Assembly: GCA_018334795.1 (NCBI GenBank)
Contig: JAGXLH010000002.1
Location: forward strand, 1 to 31,906
Origin: Thermoplasmatota archaeon
Lineage (GTDB): Archaea; Thermoplasmatota; E2; DHVEG-1
Direction: 5' to 3'
DNA length: 31,906 nt
Shown one piece after another: positions 31,755 to 31,906 of this stretch; the first letter of the stretch is position 1, and each line of letters opens with the position of its first letter. The position numbers and the translations under genes are program-made. The notes beneath the pieces were generated by a model. The model searched no databases. It saw only the letters and a list, made by a program, of their open reading frames with translations, and had not been told where the DNA came from.

Positions 31755-31906
31755 AAGACATCACATTTAAAGATTACATCAAATGAATAGTTATTTTGAT
31801 TCAACAATTACTTTTTTTCAACAGCAATCTAACGGATAGATTTAACTAAATCATGCATATCCAAACGATTCATATAAATGTTTATCAAAAAAACGAAGAA
31901 AAAAAA

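Noticed and set aside
1..31906. CRISPR array, rRNA, inteins in RNA polymerase genes
   Set aside because: No regularly spaced direct repeats, no rRNA sequence, and RpoB and RpoA1 have normal uninterrupted lengths.

Overview
The window is AT-rich archaeal chromosome. The archaeal assignment rests on a multisubunit RNA polymerase operon (rpoH, rpoB, rpoA1, rpoA2, rpl30e, nusA), sn-glycerol-1-phosphate dehydrogenase for archaeal ether lipids, archaeal DtdA, UPF0179 and DUF63 proteins, a split lipoate ligase, and archaeal TATA boxes with many leaderless or GGTGA-led starts. An undivided RpoB, an alkyltransferase-endonuclease V fusion of the kind described from Ferroplasma, and a probable DUF6015 protein point to a Thermoplasmatota-related lineage. 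This placement is inference; no rRNA is present to settle it.

Layout. 1-6.4 kb: the 3' part of an M14 carboxypeptidase, two small unknown proteins, a YigZ/IMPACT protein, D-aminoacyl-tRNA deacylase, the DNA-repair fusion, an MBL hydrolase and a membrane-anchored AlbA_2 protein. 6.4-8.5 kb: an Lrp-type regulator divergent from a secreted, calcium-binding metalloprotease, with a 10-bp-arm inverted repeat between their promoters. 8.5-12.5 kb, minus strand: DUF63 membrane protein, lipoyl synthase, the two lipoate ligase subunits and a PhzF-family protein, the first four packed as an operon. 12.5-14.1 kb: egsA and a UPF0179 protein, divergent from the lipoate operon and apparently sharing one TATA tract with it. 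14.1-17.7 kb: a small conserved protein, a bacterial-type MetK, a DUF6015-like protein, a DUF5678-like protein, about 400 bp of decayed coding sequence, and a retropepsin-like aspartic protease.

17.8-26.7 kb: tRNA-Lys(UUU) followed after 52 bp by the RNA polymerase operon. RpoA2 carries an unusual, roughly 145-residue lysine-rich N-terminal tail. The operon ends in T-rich terminators after nusA; rps12, rps7 and EF-2, which often follow in archaea, do not. 26.8-30.2 kb: a four-gene operon in the order of the archaeal dye-linked L-proline dehydrogenase cluster pdhA-F-X-B. Its first gene probably starts at a CTG codon, and an annotation restricted to ATG/GTG/TTG starts would lose its [2Fe-2S] domain. 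30.2-31.9 kb: a small ORF, a broken TnpB (IS200/IS605) C-terminus, non-coding sequence, and a family 2 glycosyltransferase.

Taken together, the peptidases, the proline dehydrogenase-like complex, the Lrp regulator and lipoate use fit a peptide- and amino-acid-consuming archaeon (inference). The most notable items are the RpoA2 tail, the CTG-started PdhA, the Lrp-protease operator, the shared leaderless promoter and the membrane AlbA_2 protein.
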